Shown in pieces: positions 5,754 through 5,840 of a DNA stretch of 5,840 nt. Where the stretch lies: NCBI GenBank assembly GCA_049519595.1, contig JBEKQP010000285.1:1-5840 (forward strand). Reading direction: 5' to 3'. The notes beneath the pieces were generated by a model. It searched no databases. It was given only the letters and a program-made list of their open reading frames with translations, and was not told the origin of the DNA. The stretch comes from CAWBRT01 sp049519595 (lineage in GTDB: Bacteria; Acidobacteriota; Terriglobia; Terriglobales; Acidobacteriaceae). Made by a program: the position numbers and the translations under genes. The stretch's first letter is position 1. The number at the start of each line of letters is the position of its first letter.

Positions 5754-5758
5754 CTCCT
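5754..5758 (-). promoter_or_regulatory. Ribosome-binding site of the cupin gene
   Basis: The minus strand reads CGAGGAGTAGCT and then ATG 5748, with five nucleotides between AGGAG and ATG. Confidence 0.75.
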
Positions 5759-5811
5759 CGTCTGATTGCGTTCGCGTACTTCAGCTCAATTGTCACTGCT
5801 AAAACCGCCGT

Positions 5812-5840
5812 TTACTCCTCGTTCCAGCCGAAGTTTGGCA
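5812..5840 (-). CDS. Possible C-terminal tail of an upstream gene (partial)
   Basis: The last bases of the window, read on the minus strand, give PNFGWNEE and then TAA at 5814-5812. The stop lies 63 nt before the cupin ATG, which fits another operon member ending here. Only eight codons are visible, so neither the frame nor any family can be verified. The same bases contain GAGGAGTAA, resembling the GAGGAGTA of the cupin ribosome-binding site, which may be coincidence. Confidence 0.25.

Noticed and set aside
5749..5796. GTG start at 5796 for the cupin
   Set aside because: The nearest GAGGAG is about 17 nt away, too far. ATG 5748 has AGGAG at 5 nt and gives a normal cupin N-terminus.

Overview
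The window is a soil-type Gram-negative bacterial segment, most likely proteobacterial. This rests on moderate-to-high GC by eye, Shine-Dalgarno-led genes, Sec signal peptides and a degradative gene set. No rRNA, tRNA or marker gene is present, so the lineage cannot be fixed. Every gene I can support lies on the minus strand, so transcription runs from high to low coordinates.

Right half (about 5840 down to 2595): a compact catabolic-looking operon. In transcription order it holds a possible tail of an upstream gene (TAA at 5814-5812), a small single-domain cupin (5748-5344), a KstD/fumarate-reductase-type FAD-dependent dehydrogenase (5244-3484), and a TIM-barrel sugar-phosphate isomerase/epimerase-like protein (3440-2595). 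The last three each have an AGGAG ribosome-binding site 5-9 nt before the start. Gaps are 63, 99 and 43 nt. A flavin desaturase/dehydrogenase, a metal-dependent isomerase and a small cupin suggest oxidation and then rearrangement or breakdown of a cyclic or polyhydroxylated organic compound. The substrate cannot be read from the sequence.

Middle (2594-1706): a decayed interval. It holds the N-terminal ~65 residues of an aldehyde dehydrogenase without its catalytic part (2256 down to about 2065), flanked by gene-free DNA with nested inverted repeats at 2403-2448. It may be the wreck of a further gene of the same operon.

Left half (1705-1): an exported ankyrin-repeat protein (1705-695) with six 33-residue repeats and a separate ~120-residue C-terminal domain. 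Its DNA repeats show an internal three-unit (297-nt) duplication. After 514 nt without a convincing gene comes the start of a second exported protein (180 to the window edge), whose visible mature N-terminus resembles RraA-like proteins. It has a good AGGAG site, and a credible promoter sits inside a perfect 8-bp inverted repeat, which makes it the clearest regulatory region in the window.

I see no CRISPR array, complete insertion sequence, phage gene or obvious defence system. The best candidates for something undescribed are the cupin/flavoprotein/isomerase set and the periplasmic ankyrin protein.
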